A DNA stretch of 12,944 nt, from contig JAEWWF010000312.1 of assembly GCA_023396465.1 (NCBI GenBank), positions 1 through 12,944 on the forward strand, read 5' to 3'. Position numbers and translations under genes: made by a program. The notes beneath the pieces were generated by a model. That model did no database searches, was not told where the DNA came from, and worked only from the letters and a program-made list of their open reading frames with translations. The stretch is from Pseudomonadota bacterium (GTDB lineage: Bacteria > Pseudomonadota > Alphaproteobacteria > Rhodospirillales > Rhodospirillaceae). Positions 1 to 8,689 of this stretch are shown in pieces (the stretch's first letter is position 1; each line of letters begins with the position of its first letter).

Positions 1-231
1 GTGCTGCTGGCCGGCCGGGCGCCGGAGGGCGGGGCGGTGGCAGAGAGCGGCGGCATCGTCTGCTCCTGCATGGCCGTCGGCCGTGCCGCCATCGAGGCGG
101 CGGCGGCAGGCGGCGGTGCGCTCACCGCCGAAGACATCGGGCGCCTGACCGGCGCCGGCACCGGATGCGGGTCCTGCGTCCCCGAGATCAAGGAGATCCT
201 GAGCCATGCCAAACCCGCCGTCGCCGCCTGA
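1..231 (+). CDS. nasA: Assimilatory nitrate reductase, C-terminal end (BFD-like [2Fe-2S] domain), 5' partial
   Basis: Only the last 76 codons are in the window; the frame is open from base 1, so the GTG there is not taken as a real start. The fragment carries a BFD-like [2Fe-2S] domain with the spacing Cys21-x-Cys23 and Cys56-x-x-Cys59 (VCSCMAVGR and GTGCGSC). Such a domain at the extreme C-terminus is known from assimilatory nitrate reductases of the NasA type, where it passes electrons toward the molybdopterin and [4Fe-4S] centres that reduce nitrate to nitrite in the cytoplasm. NirB also contains a BFD-like domain, but internally, not at the end. The gene overlaps cysG by 26 bp, and siroheme is the cofactor of the partner nitrite reductase, which supports a nitrate assimilation operon. 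The family call is good, but the catalytic part is not visible. Confidence 0.72.
   Translation: MLLAGRAPEGGAVAESGGIVCSCMAVGRAAIEAAAAGGGALTAEDIGRLTGAGTGCGSCVPEIKEILSHAKPAVAA
191..197 (+). promoter_or_regulatory. Ribosome binding site of cysG inside the upstream gene
   Basis: The sequence AGGAGAT lies 8 nt before the cysG ATG at 206, within the last codons of the nitrate reductase gene. It supports the ATG at 206 and implies that both genes are read from one transcript, with cysG translation possibly coupled to the upstream gene. Confidence 0.7.
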
Positions 232-1648
232 GGCGCTGCCCTACCTGCCCGTGTTCCTCGACGTGCGCGGCCGCAAGGTCGTGCTGGTCGGCGGCACCGA
301 GGCGACCGCCAGCAAGGCCCGCCTGACCGTGCGAGCCGGCGCCGCCGCCATGGTGGTGGCCGACAGCCTGTGCCCCGACCTCGCCGCCCTGGTGCGCGAG
401 GGGAGCGTGGTGTGGCACCGCGATTCCTTCCGCCCCGACCTGCTGGACGGCGCCGTCATCGTCATCGACGGCAGCGGCGACGCGGCCGTGACCGCCGCCG
501 TGCGGGCGGCGGCGCAGGCGCGCGCCATCCCCTGCAACGTGGTCGACGTGCCGGAGCAGTGCGACTTCATCGTGCCGGCCATCCTCGACCGCTCGCCGGT
601 GGTGGTCGCCGTTTCCACCGGCGGGGCGGCGCCGGCGCTCGCCCGCACCATCCGCCAGCGGCTGGAAACCGCCATTCCCGAAGGCTACGGCCGCCTCGCG
701 CGGGCGGCGCAGGCGTGCCGGCAGCGGGTGAAGGACGCCCTGCCGACCGCCCGCGCCCGCCAGCGGTTCTGGGACGCCGTGCTGACCGGCGACCTCGCCG
801 ACACCCTCATGGCGCTGCCGGAGGCGGAGGCGGTGGCGCGCATTCAGGCAGACCTGGCCCGCTTCGCCGCCGCCCCGGCGGAAGAGGGTTCCGTCACCCT
901 GGTCGGCGCCGGCCCCGGCGATCCCGGCCTGCTCACCCTGCACGCGGCCAAGGCCATCGAAACCGCCGACGTCATCCTGCACGATGCCCTGGTGCCGGAC
1001 GCCATCCTGAGCCTCGCCCGCCGCGAAACCCGTTGCGTGCCGGTGGGCAAGCGGGCCGGGCGGCCTTCGGTGGCGCAGGCCTTCACCAACCGCATGATGG
1101 CCGCCTGCGCCGCCCGTGGCCTGCGGGTGGTGCGGCTGAAGGGCGGCGATCCGTTCATCTTCGGCCGTGGCGGCGAGGAAGCCGAGTACCTGCGCCGCAA
1201 GGGCATCGCCGTGGGCGTCCTTCCCGGCATCACGGCGGCGGTGGGGGCGGCGGCGGAGCTTGGGCTGCCGCTCACCCACCGGGGCGTCGCCCGCTCGCTG
1301 CGGCTGGTGACGGCGCAGTGCCGCAGCGCCGCCGAGACCGCCGCCATCGACTGGCGCCGCCTCGCCGACCCGGCCACCACGCTGGCGGTCTACATGGGGC
1401 GGGAGCAGGCGGGCACCATCGCCGCCGCGCTCATGGCCGCCGGCCTGCCGCCGTCCACCCCGGCCGCCATCGCCGCCGAAGCCTGCCGGCCGCAACGGGC
1501 GCACGCTTTCACCACCGTCGCCACCCTGGGCTCAGCCGCCGCCAGCCTGGGCGGTGACGGACCGGCGCTGCTGTTCATCGGCGATGCGGTGGCGGCAGCC
1601 CCCGGCTTCGCGGCAGCGGCGCGTCGGTTTGGAACGGCCGCTGCCTGA
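206..1648 (+). CDS. cysG: Siroheme synthase CysG (dehydrogenase/ferrochelatase fused to uroporphyrinogen-III methyltransferase)
   Basis: A 480-residue bifunctional enzyme that turns uroporphyrinogen III into siroheme, the cofactor of assimilatory nitrite and sulfite reductases. Residues 1 to about 220 form the precorrin-2 dehydrogenase/ferrochelatase half: NVVDVPEQCDF (111-121), whose Asp114 matches the essential Asp104 of Salmonella CysG, and STGG (137-140). Residues about 228 to 470 form the SAM-dependent methyltransferase: GAGPGDPGLLT (234-244), GKRAG (281-285), LKGGDPFIFGRGGEE (311-325) and YMG (396-398). Length is close to the usual 460-480. The start overlaps the upstream nitrate reductase by 26 bp behind a good AGGAG. 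Oddity: the NAD-binding glycine motif reads VGGTEATASK instead of the usual GGGxVAxRK, so the third glycine is Thr31. The assignment is secure; whether the dehydrogenase half is fully active is open. Confidence 0.95.
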   Translation: MPNPPSPPEALPYLPVFLDVRGRKVVLVGGTEATASKARLTVRAGAAAMVVADSLCPDLAALVREGSVVWHRDSFRPDLLDGAVIVIDGSGDAAVTAAVRAAAQARAIPCNVVDVPEQCDFIVPAILDRSPVVVAVSTGGAAPALARTIRQRLETAIPEGYGRLARAAQACRQRVKDALPTARARQRFWDAVLTGDLADTLMALPEAEAVARIQADLARFAAAPAEEGSVTLVGAGPGDPGLLTLHAAKAIETADVILHDALVPDAILSLARRETRCVPVGKRAGRPSVAQAFTNRMMAACAARGLRVVRLKGGDPFIFGRGGEEAEYLRRKGIAVGVLPGITAAVGAAAELGLPLTHRGVARSLRLVTAQCRSAAETAAIDWRRLADPATTLAVYMGREQAGTIAAALMAAGLPPSTPAAIAAEACRPQRAHAFTTVATLGSAAASLGGDGPALLFIGDAVAAAPGFAAAARRFGTAAA

Positions 1649-1656
1649 ACGGGGTT

Positions 1657-1690
1657 GGGGAGGACCGGAGCCCGCGCTCCCGCCCTCTCC
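1657..1690. terminator. Stem-loop between convergent cysG and catalase genes
   Basis: GGAGC (1667-1671) pairs with GCTCC (1676-1680) around a CCGC loop. Outside a symmetric 3-nt internal loop, GGGGAGG (1657-1663) pairs with CCTCTCC (1684-1690) with one G-U. It fills the 58-bp gap between two genes that face each other, so it could end transcription from both sides. No T-run follows on either strand, so this is a candidate only. Confidence 0.35.
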
Positions 1691-1706
1691 AACCATGGCC
1701 GGACCG

Positions 1707-3152
1707 TCAGCGGGCCAGGGCCGCCCGCACACCGGCGCCGTATTCCGGGTCGACCTGATCGAACAGGGCCAGTTGCCGGTCGATGATGAAGTCCGGCACG
1801 CACTGCATGGCCGCCGCGATGTTGGCGAACAAACGGCCGCGTTGGCCGGCGTCGAACAGGCGGAACAGGGCCCGTGGCTGCGAGAAGTCGTCGTTGCCGG
1901 CGCGATGGTTGTGGCGGTCGGCATCACCGGTGATGCGCAGGGGCGGTTCGGCCACCGTCGGGTCCTGCGCCGGGCCGTTGAAGGAGTTGGGTTCGTAGTA
2001 GGCGTCCGGATTGCCGGTGTCGTTGCGGAAGAACCGCATGGCGCCGTCCTTGTGGTAGTGATGGACCGGGCAGCGCGGAGCATTCACCGGCAGCGCCTCG
2101 TAGTGGGTGCCAAGGCGGTAGCGGTGGGCATCGGCATAGGAGAACAGCCGCGCCTGCAACATCTTGTCGGGCGAGAACCCGATGCCCGGCACCGCATTGG
2201 ACGGCGACATGGCGACCTGCTCGATCTCGGCGAAGTAGTTATCGGCGTTGCGGTTCAGCTCCATCACCCCGACCTCGATCAGCGGGTAGTCGCCGTGCGG
2301 CCATACCTTGGTCAGGTCGAAGGGGTTGTAGGGCGTGGTTTCGGCGTCCAGCTCCGGCATGATCTGCACGAACAGGGTCCAGCGCGGGAACTCGCCCCGC
2401 TCGATGGTGCCGAACAGCGCCTCCTGGTAGCTCTCGCGGGTCTGGCCGATGATCTCGGCGGCCTCGGCATTGGTGTAATGCTTGTGGCCCTGCTGGGTCT
2501 TGAAGTGGAACTTCACCCAGAACCGTTCGCCGGCATCGTTCCAGAAGCTGTAGGTGTGGCTGCCATAGCCGTTCATGTGCATGGGCGTCTGCGGCAGGCC
2601 ACGGTCCGAGAACAGGGTGGTGATCTGGTGCAGGCTTTCCGGGCTCAGCGACCAGAAATCCCACATGGCGGTCGGGCTGCGCAGGTTGGTGCGCGGGTGG
2701 CGCTTCTGGGTGTGGATGAAATCGGGGAACTTGAGCGGGTCGCGGACAAAGAATACCGGCGTGTTGTTGCCGACCACGTCCCAGTTGCCTTCATCGGTAT
2801 AGAACTTCACCGCGAAGCCGCGCACGTCGCGTTCGGCATCGGCCGCCCCCTGCTCACCAGCGACGGTGGAGAAGCGGGCAATGAGCGGCGTCTGCTTGCC
2901 GACCTGCGAGAACACCTTGGCGCGAGTGTAGCGGGTGATGTCGTGGGTGACGGTGAAGGTGCCGTGCGCGCCCCAGCCTTTGGCATGCACCACCCGTTCA
3001 GGGATGCGTTCGCGGTTCTGGTGGGCCAGCTTCTCGATCAGTTGCCAGTCCTGCATCAGCAGCGGGCCGCGTGGGCCGGCGCTGAGGGAGTTCTGGTTGT
3101 CGGCGATCGGGGCGCCGGCGGTTGTGGTCATGGTCGGGCGGCGGTCGGTCAT
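1707..3152 (-). CDS. katA: Monofunctional heme catalase
   Basis: A 481-residue small-subunit heme catalase that splits hydrogen peroxide into water and oxygen in the cytoplasm. The catalase core is complete: distal His56 in RVVHAKGWGAHGTFTVTH, the Asn of VVGNNTPVFFVRD (126-138), and the proximal heme ligand Tyr339 in RLFSYADAHRYRLG. The stretch MHMNGYGSHTY (191-201) is also typical. The ATG at 3152 is chosen because AGGAGG lies 8 nt upstream (3160-3168 region); an internal ATG at 3131 has no such site, and an ATG at 3159 is in another frame. Small deviation: AKGWGAHG replaces the more usual AKGxGAxG with Phe or Tyr, next to the distal His. It converges on cysG with 58 bp between and has its own upstream region, so it is probably monocistronic. 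The symbol is by family; other catalases may exist in this genome. Confidence 0.96.
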   Translation of the reverse strand: MTDRRPTMTTTAGAPIADNQNSLSAGPRGPLLMQDWQLIEKLAHQNRERIPERVVHAKGWGAHGTFTVTHDITRYTRAKVFSQVGKQTPLIARFSTVAGEQGAADAERDVRGFAVKFYTDEGNWDVVGNNTPVFFVRDPLKFPDFIHTQKRHPRTNLRSPTAMWDFWSLSPESLHQITTLFSDRGLPQTPMHMNGYGSHTYSFWNDAGERFWVKFHFKTQQGHKHYTNAEAAEIIGQTRESYQEALFGTIERGEFPRWTLFVQIMPELDAETTPYNPFDLTKVWPHGDYPLIEVGVMELNRNADNYFAEIEQVAMSPSNAVPGIGFSPDKMLQARLFSYADAHRYRLGTHYEALPVNAPRCPVHHYHKDGAMRFFRNDTGNPDAYYEPNSFNGPAQDPTVAEPPLRITGDADRHNHRAGNDDFSQPRALFRLFDAGQRGRLFANIAAAMQCVPDFIIDRQLALFDQVDPEYGAGVRAALAR

Positions 3153-3216
3153 CGGTCATCTCCTCCTGCGGTGTGACGGGTCCACGGTAGGAGGCTTCTT
3201 CCTCATCATCCAACAG

Positions 3217-3249
3217 AAAGTAGGGTTTTAATTGATCGACCCAAACGAT
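3217..3249 (-). promoter_or_regulatory. Predicted catalase promoter with an OxyR-like palindrome over the -35
   Basis: On the minus strand TTGGGT (3244-3239) and TACTTT (3222-3217), 16 bp apart, resemble a sigma-70 promoter and would give a leader of about 58 nt before the catalase ATG. The -35 lies inside ATCG-N7-CGAT (3249-3235), which has the spacing of an OxyR half-site pair (ATAG-N7-CTAT) with one symmetric change in each arm. A second site pair at the usual spacing is not evident. The segment is AT-richer than its surroundings. This is inference from pattern only. Confidence 0.35.
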
Positions 3250-3285
3250 TTTGAAGAGGGGAACAATGTCGCCGGAAAAGCCGAC

Positions 3286-3313
3286 GGCCCCGCCGGAGTG
3301 CTCCGGCGGGGCC
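3286..3313 (-). terminator. Rho-independent terminator downstream of the PEPCK gene
   Basis: A perfect 13-bp inverted repeat, GGCCCCGCCGGAG / CTCCGGCGGGGCC, sits with a 2-nt centre 35 bp past the PEPCK stop codon. On the minus strand it is followed by GTCGGCTTTTCC, a short T-run after a few bases. It separates the PEPCK transcript from the catalase promoter. Confidence 0.75.
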
Positions 3314-3348
3314 GCTGGGATCTATCGGACGGCAAGCCGCCGATCGGA

Positions 3349-5184
<1,836 letters not shown>

Positions 5185-5577
5185 TACGGGTCTCCAATAC
5201 CGACAATCGCCCAGCCGCCCGTCGCGTCCCGGCGGCCGAGTCGGAACTCACCTATTCGTCTGCGTGCGGAAAAAACGCTGCGGCGGGACCGGAAGCCAGG
5301 GCCGGACCCCGAACGCGCGGCGACAGCCGGGACCACAGGGCAGAACATGCCCTTTCTGGCCGTGGATGCACCGTAGGAACCTCCCCGTCTCCTGCTCCCC
5401 GGGGCTTGGCCACCACTCGGCCCACCCGGCGAGACGTAAAGCAAGTACCCCCACAATAGGACGACGTTTGCGCCTCGGCAACGGGCCTTGCGTTATGCTT
5501 TGGCGACCCGTCGCCGGGTAGAGTACATCCTTAGCGGGAAACCCTGACGTCCCGGTTCGGTTCCATCCCCCCGCCCC
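5185..5577. other. Divergent intergenic region between the PEPCK and ZIP transporter genes
   Basis: These 393 bp should hold the promoters of both flanking genes. I find no tRNA, no convincing small gene and no clear -35/-10 pair. Open frames crossing it lack ribosome binding sites and continue as antisense shadows into PEPCK. It contains a GGAG ribosome site for PEPCK at 5192-5195, a 6-bp inverted repeat at 5337-5353, and a short hairpin ACCCG-TCGC-CGGGT just before the ZIP leader. TATGCT at 5494-5499 is a possible -10 on the plus strand, but no -35 stands at a normal distance. Confidence 0.5.
5337..5353. promoter_or_regulatory. Palindrome AGGGCA-N5-TGCCCT, possible operator
   Basis: A perfect 6-bp inverted repeat with a 5-nt centre (AGGGCAGAACATGCCCT) sits about 150 bp upstream of the PEPCK start and 225 bp upstream of the ZIP transporter start. 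Its size fits a site for a dimeric repressor or activator, but I cannot assign a regulator, and in GC-rich DNA such repeats also occur by chance. Confidence 0.25.
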
Positions 5578-6405
5578 ATGCCCGAGGCCGCCTTGGACAG
5601 CCTGATCGCCGCCCTGAACACCCTGCCCCTGATCACCCTCGGCCTCATCGCCAGCCTGGTCGCCGGCTCCGCCGCCGGCATCGGCGCGCTGCCGGTGCTG
5701 GTGCTGCGCCGGATCAGCGTGCGCCAGCAGGACATCATGCTCGGCTTCTCCGCCGGGGTGATGCTGGCGGCCACCGCCTTTTCCCTGCTGCTGCCGGGGG
5801 TGGAGGCGGGAATCGACCTCTACGGCGGCGCCATGTCCGCCTTCCTGGTGGTGGCCGCCGGCGCCCTGATCGGCTCCGCCGGCCTGTGGGCCATCCACAA
5901 CGCCCTGCCGCACGAGCATCTGGTCAAGGGGCCGGAGCATGTGGACGGCCGTCAGGTGCGCCGGCTGTGGCTGTTCGTCATCGCCATCACCCTGCACAAC
6001 TTCCCGGAAGGACTGGCGGTGGGCGTCGGCTTCGGCGGCGGCAACGTGGAGAACGGCGTCACCCTGACCATCGGCATCTTCCTGCAAAACCTGCCGGAAG
6101 GGCTGGTGGTGGCGTTGTCCATGCTGGCGCTGGGCTACCGTCCGCTGCCGGCGGTGGGCATCGCGCTGGCCACCGGCGCGGTGGAGAGCATCGGCGGTTT
6201 CATCGGCGCCAGCGCCGTGGCGCTGGCCGAGCCGGTGCTGCCCTGGGGTCTCGCCATGGCCGGCGGCGCCATGCTGTTCGTGGTCAGTCACGAGATCATC
6301 CCCGAGACCCACCGCAACGGCCACGACACCGCCGCCACCTTCGGGCTGACGGTGGGCTTCCTGCTGATGATGGGGCTCGACGTCGGACTGGGCGTCACCG
6401 ACTGA
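5578..6405 (+). CDS. ZIP family divalent metal transporter (GufA-like)
   Basis: A 275-residue inner-membrane protein with about eight hydrophobic segments, the usual size of bacterial ZIP transporters, which move Zn2+ or related divalent metals into the cytoplasm. The two signature helices are present: HNFPEG (140-145, TM4) and QNLPEG (170-175, TM5), which supply the metal-binding His/Asn/Gln/Glu residues. Further conserved spots are Glu203 in GAVESIGGFIG and VSHEIIPETH (236-245). The loop between TM3 and TM4 (about 107-124) holds four His residues, as in the metal-sensing loop of this family. QN rather than HN in TM5 points to the GufA branch. The ATG at 5578 has no good Shine-Dalgarno; a TTG at 5593 is the other option, but the extra residues are hydrophilic and harmless. 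It converges on coaA, 16 bp away. The metal cannot be told from sequence. Confidence 0.9.
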   Translation: MPEAALDSLIAALNTLPLITLGLIASLVAGSAAGIGALPVLVLRRISVRQQDIMLGFSAGVMLAATAFSLLLPGVEAGIDLYGGAMSAFLVVAAGALIGSAGLWAIHNALPHEHLVKGPEHVDGRQVRRLWLFVIAITLHNFPEGLAVGVGFGGGNVENGVTLTIGIFLQNLPEGLVVALSMLALGYRPLPAVGIALATGAVESIGGFIGASAVALAEPVLPWGLAMAGGAMLFVVSHEIIPETHRNGHDTAATFGLTVGFLLMMGLDVGLGVTD

Positions 6406-6421
6406 CGGGATCACGGCCGCC

Positions 6422-7372
6422 TCATACCCGCCGCAACCACACTTCATAGACGGCGTGGTCGCCGCCCTTGCGCAGCACCACGTCGGCGCGGGCGCGGGTC
6501 GGCAGCACGTTTTCCCGCAGGTTGACCAGATTGATGGTCTCCCAGATGCGGCCGGCGGTGACCTGGACCTCGTCCTCCGGCAGGGCGGCGTAGCGGTGAA
6601 AATACGCCTCGGGATCCTGGAAGGCGGTGGAGCGCAGGGCCAGGAAGCGTTCGAGATACCACCGCCGCAGGCTGTCCTCGTCGGCATCGACATAGATCGA
6701 GAAATCGAAGAAGTCGGACACGAACGGCCGGTGCTCGCCCTCGGCCGGCAGCGGACCGACCTGCAACACGTTCAACCCTTCCAGGATGACCACCTCGGCG
6801 TCTTCCACGGTGACGCTGGCATCGGGCACGATGTCGTAGGTCTGGTGGCTGTAGACCGGGGCCTGGGCCGGACGGCCAAGCCGAACGTCGGTCAGGAAGC
6901 CAATCAAAGCCTTGAGATCATAGGTGCCGGGGAAGCCCTTGCGGTTCATCAGGCCGCGTTCCTGGAGCACGGCGTTGGGCAGCAGGAAACCGTCGGTCGG
7001 CACCAGCGCCACCTTGCGGCCCTCGGCCCGCAGCAGGGCGGCGAGCACGCGGGCGGTGGTGCTCTTGCCGACCGCGACGCTGCCGGCCAGGCCGACGATG
7101 AACGGCCCATGGCGATCCACCCGGCGCGACAGCTGGGCGCGGCGCCGGCGCAGGTCCCAGCGGGCGCCCATGTGGGTGACCAGAAGTTCGACCAGCGGCA
7201 TGTAGACCCGCTCCACCTCGTCGAGGGTCAGCGGTTCGTTGAGGCCGCGCAGGCGGTCGACATCGACGGTATCGAGCGGCGCCGCCGCCCCGCCCCAGCC
7301 GCCGGCCCAGTCGGGCACGGAGAAGCGATCGAACAGCGGCCCCACGGTACCGCTTCCGGAAATCAGCGTCAC
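6422..7372 (-). CDS. coaA: Pantothenate kinase, type I (CoaA)
   Basis: Phosphorylates pantothenate with ATP, the first and feedback-controlled step of coenzyme A synthesis in the cytoplasm. The type I (P-loop) family is clear from GLAGSVAVGKST (94-105, Lys103), TDGFLLPN (126-133), RKGFPGTYD (144-152) and ILEGLNVLQ (196-204). The start is set at GTG 7372, not the further GTG at 7393 in the same frame: GGAGG at 7385-7381 stands 8 nt before 7372, whereas 7393 has no ribosome site. This gives 316 residues, the length of E. coli CoaA, beginning (V/M)TLISGSG. It converges with the ZIP gene and lies more than 300 bp downstream of nrdB behind a terminator, so it is likely transcribed alone. I see no clear promoter. 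Confidence 0.95.
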   Translation of the reverse strand: MTLISGSGTVGPLFDRFSVPDWAGGWGGAAAPLDTVDVDRLRGLNEPLTLDEVERVYMPLVELLVTHMGARWDLRRRRAQLSRRVDRHGPFIVGLAGSVAVGKSTTARVLAALLRAEGRKVALVPTDGFLLPNAVLQERGLMNRKGFPGTYDLKALIGFLTDVRLGRPAQAPVYSHQTYDIVPDASVTVEDAEVVILEGLNVLQVGPLPAEGEHRPFVSDFFDFSIYVDADEDSLRRWYLERFLALRSTAFQDPEAYFHRYAALPEDEVQVTAGRIWETINLVNLRENVLPTRARADVVLRKGGDHAVYEVWLRRV

Positions 7373-7380
7373 GGGTCGGT

Positions 7381-7385
7381 CCTCC
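7381..7385 (-). promoter_or_regulatory. Ribosome binding site that decides the coaA start
   Basis: GGAGG on the minus strand, 8 nt from the GTG at 7372. If translation began at the upstream in-frame GTG (7393) this strong site would lie inside the coding region and have no role. Confidence 0.7.
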
Positions 7386-7565
7386 CTACGCACACGACCC
7401 CACCCGCAGGCCCCACACCTTCGGGCGGTTCGCAGGCGACAGCATGGCGGCTCACGGGCCGGTTGGCAACGGTCGGGATGACGGATATGCGGGAAAGCAA
7501 CGGCAGAGGCAGGGCGGGGCGCGGTTTACCCGACGACATCCCGGATTGCTGTCTCCAAACAGACA

Positions 7566-7596
7566 CCGGCCCCGCGGCGGGGGACCGCGGGGCCGG
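7566..7596 (-). terminator. Rho-independent terminator of the nrdAB operon
   Basis: A perfect 12-bp inverted repeat CCGGCCCCGCGG / CCGCGGGGCCGG with a 7-nt loop, 94 bp past the nrdB stop. On the minus strand it is followed by TGTCTGTTTGG, moderately T-rich. It would isolate nrdAB from coaA. Confidence 0.65.
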
Positions 7597-7689
7597 CTTG
7601 ATATAGAGTCACTCGTGGAGAGAGTTTTATGCGGGGTACGATTGGGTAAACCTCACCTGCGCGGTAAGGTTCCATCGTCCGGCGATTTT

Positions 7690-8649
7690 TTACGCGAAGG
7701 CTTCGTCCCAGGTTCCCTGGGTGGCGGCCTTGGAATATTCCGTCGCCCGGTTCTCGAAGAAATTGGTGTGCTCGACGGCGTTCAGCATGGCGTCGAGCCA
7801 GGGCAGCGGGTTCTTCTCGATCAGATAGAGGGGCTCCAGGCCCAGTTGCGTCAGGCGGCGGTCGGCGATGTAGCGGATGTACCGCTTCACGTCGGCGGCG
7901 GTCAGGCCCTCCACCGCGCCCAGCTCGAAAGCCAGGTCGATGAAGGCGTCCTCGTGGTGGACGATGGTCTTGCAGGCGTCCGACAGTTCGCCCTCGATCT
8001 TCGCCCGGTCCACGTCCGGATTTTCCTGAAGGAAGGTCTTGTAGAGGCGGATGATGGAGTTGCAGTGCAACGTCTCGTCGCGCACCGACCACGTCACGAT
8101 CTGCCCCATGCCCTTCATCTTGTTGAAGCGCGGGAAGTTGAGCAGGATCGCGAAGGACGCGAACAGCTGCAGCCCTTCCGTGAAGGCACCGAACACCGCC
8201 AGGGTCTTGGCGATGTCTTCCTTGGTGTCGACGCCCCAGACCTGCATGTAATCGTACTTGTCCTTCATCGCCTTGTAGTCGAGGAAGGCCGAGTATTCCG
8301 TCGTCGGCATGCCGATGGTGTCGAGCAGGTGCGAATAGGCGGCGATGTGGATCGTCTCCATGTTGGAGAACGCCGCCAGCATCATCTGCACTTCGGTCGG
8401 TTTGAACACGCGGGTGTAATGCCGCATGTAGCAGTTGTTCACCTCGATGTCCGACTGGGTGAAGAAGCGGAAGATCTGCGTCATCAGGTGACGCTCGCTG
8501 TCCGACAGCTTGTGGTGCCAGTCCTTCACGTCGTCGGCCAGCGGCACTTCCTCCGGCAGCCAATGGATCTGCTGCTGCAAGAGCCAGGCGTCGTAGCACC
8601 AGGGGTAGGCGAAGGGCTTGTAGACGGGCTTGGCGTCGAGAAGGGGCAT
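7690..8649 (-). CDS. nrdB: Ribonucleotide reductase class Ia, beta (radical) subunit
   Basis: The di-iron/tyrosyl-radical subunit of aerobic ribonucleotide reductase, which works with NrdA to make deoxyribonucleotides. Counted from the ATG at 8649 (319 residues), the iron ligands are Asp67, Glu98, His101, Glu158, Glu192 and His195, in the contexts QSDIEV, METIH, FTEGL and RDETLH. Tyr105 (IHIAAYSH) has the +4 position of the radical tyrosine relative to His101, so this is a normal radical-bearing protein. It is shorter than E. coli NrdB (376). The ATG at 8649 is preferred over an in-frame TTG at 8667 because AGGA precedes it by a few bases and the TTG has no ribosome site. It lies 40 bp after nrdA on the same strand, clearly one operon. 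No ATP-cone is fused to it. Confidence 0.96.
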   Translation of the reverse strand: MPLLDAKPVYKPFAYPWCYDAWLLQQQIHWLPEEVPLADDVKDWHHKLSDSERHLMTQIFRFFTQSDIEVNNCYMRHYTRVFKPTEVQMMLAAFSNMETIHIAAYSHLLDTIGMPTTEYSAFLDYKAMKDKYDYMQVWGVDTKEDIAKTLAVFGAFTEGLQLFASFAILLNFPRFNKMKGMGQIVTWSVRDETLHCNSIIRLYKTFLQENPDVDRAKIEGELSDACKTIVHHEDAFIDLAFELGAVEGLTAADVKRYIRYIADRRLTQLGLEPLYLIEKNPLPWLDAMLNAVEHTNFFENRATEYSKAATQGTWDEAFA

Positions 8650-8689
8650 GACGGTCCTGTCGGTCAAAACGGCGAAGGCGGGCCCGGCC

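Larger units (their letters stand above)
7373..7689 (-). other. Spacer between nrdB and coaA
   Basis: These 317 bp hold the nrdB 3' region, the hairpin at 7566-7596 and the presumed coaA promoter (7373-7565), in which I see no convincing -35/-10 pair. A 49-codon frame (7675 down to 7526) runs through the hairpin and has no ribosome binding site, so it is not called. No RNA gene is recognised. Confidence 0.5.

Noticed and set aside
1554..3176. 540-codon plus-strand frame opposite the catalase gene
   Set aside because: Antisense shadow of the catalase; starts inside cysG and shows no recognisable domain.
5400..5577. tRNA or metal riboswitch ahead of the ZIP gene
   Set aside because: No cloverleaf or recognisable riboswitch consensus could be traced; only short hairpins.
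7610..7656. GGAGAGAG followed by a six-codon plus-strand frame
   Set aside because: Far too short to support, and antisense to the nrdB 3' region with no promoter seen.
7526..7675. 49-codon minus-strand frame after nrdB (starts MEPYRAGEVYP)
   Set aside because: No ribosome binding site before the ATG and the frame runs through the perfect 12-bp terminator stem; more likely nrdB 3' untranslated sequence.
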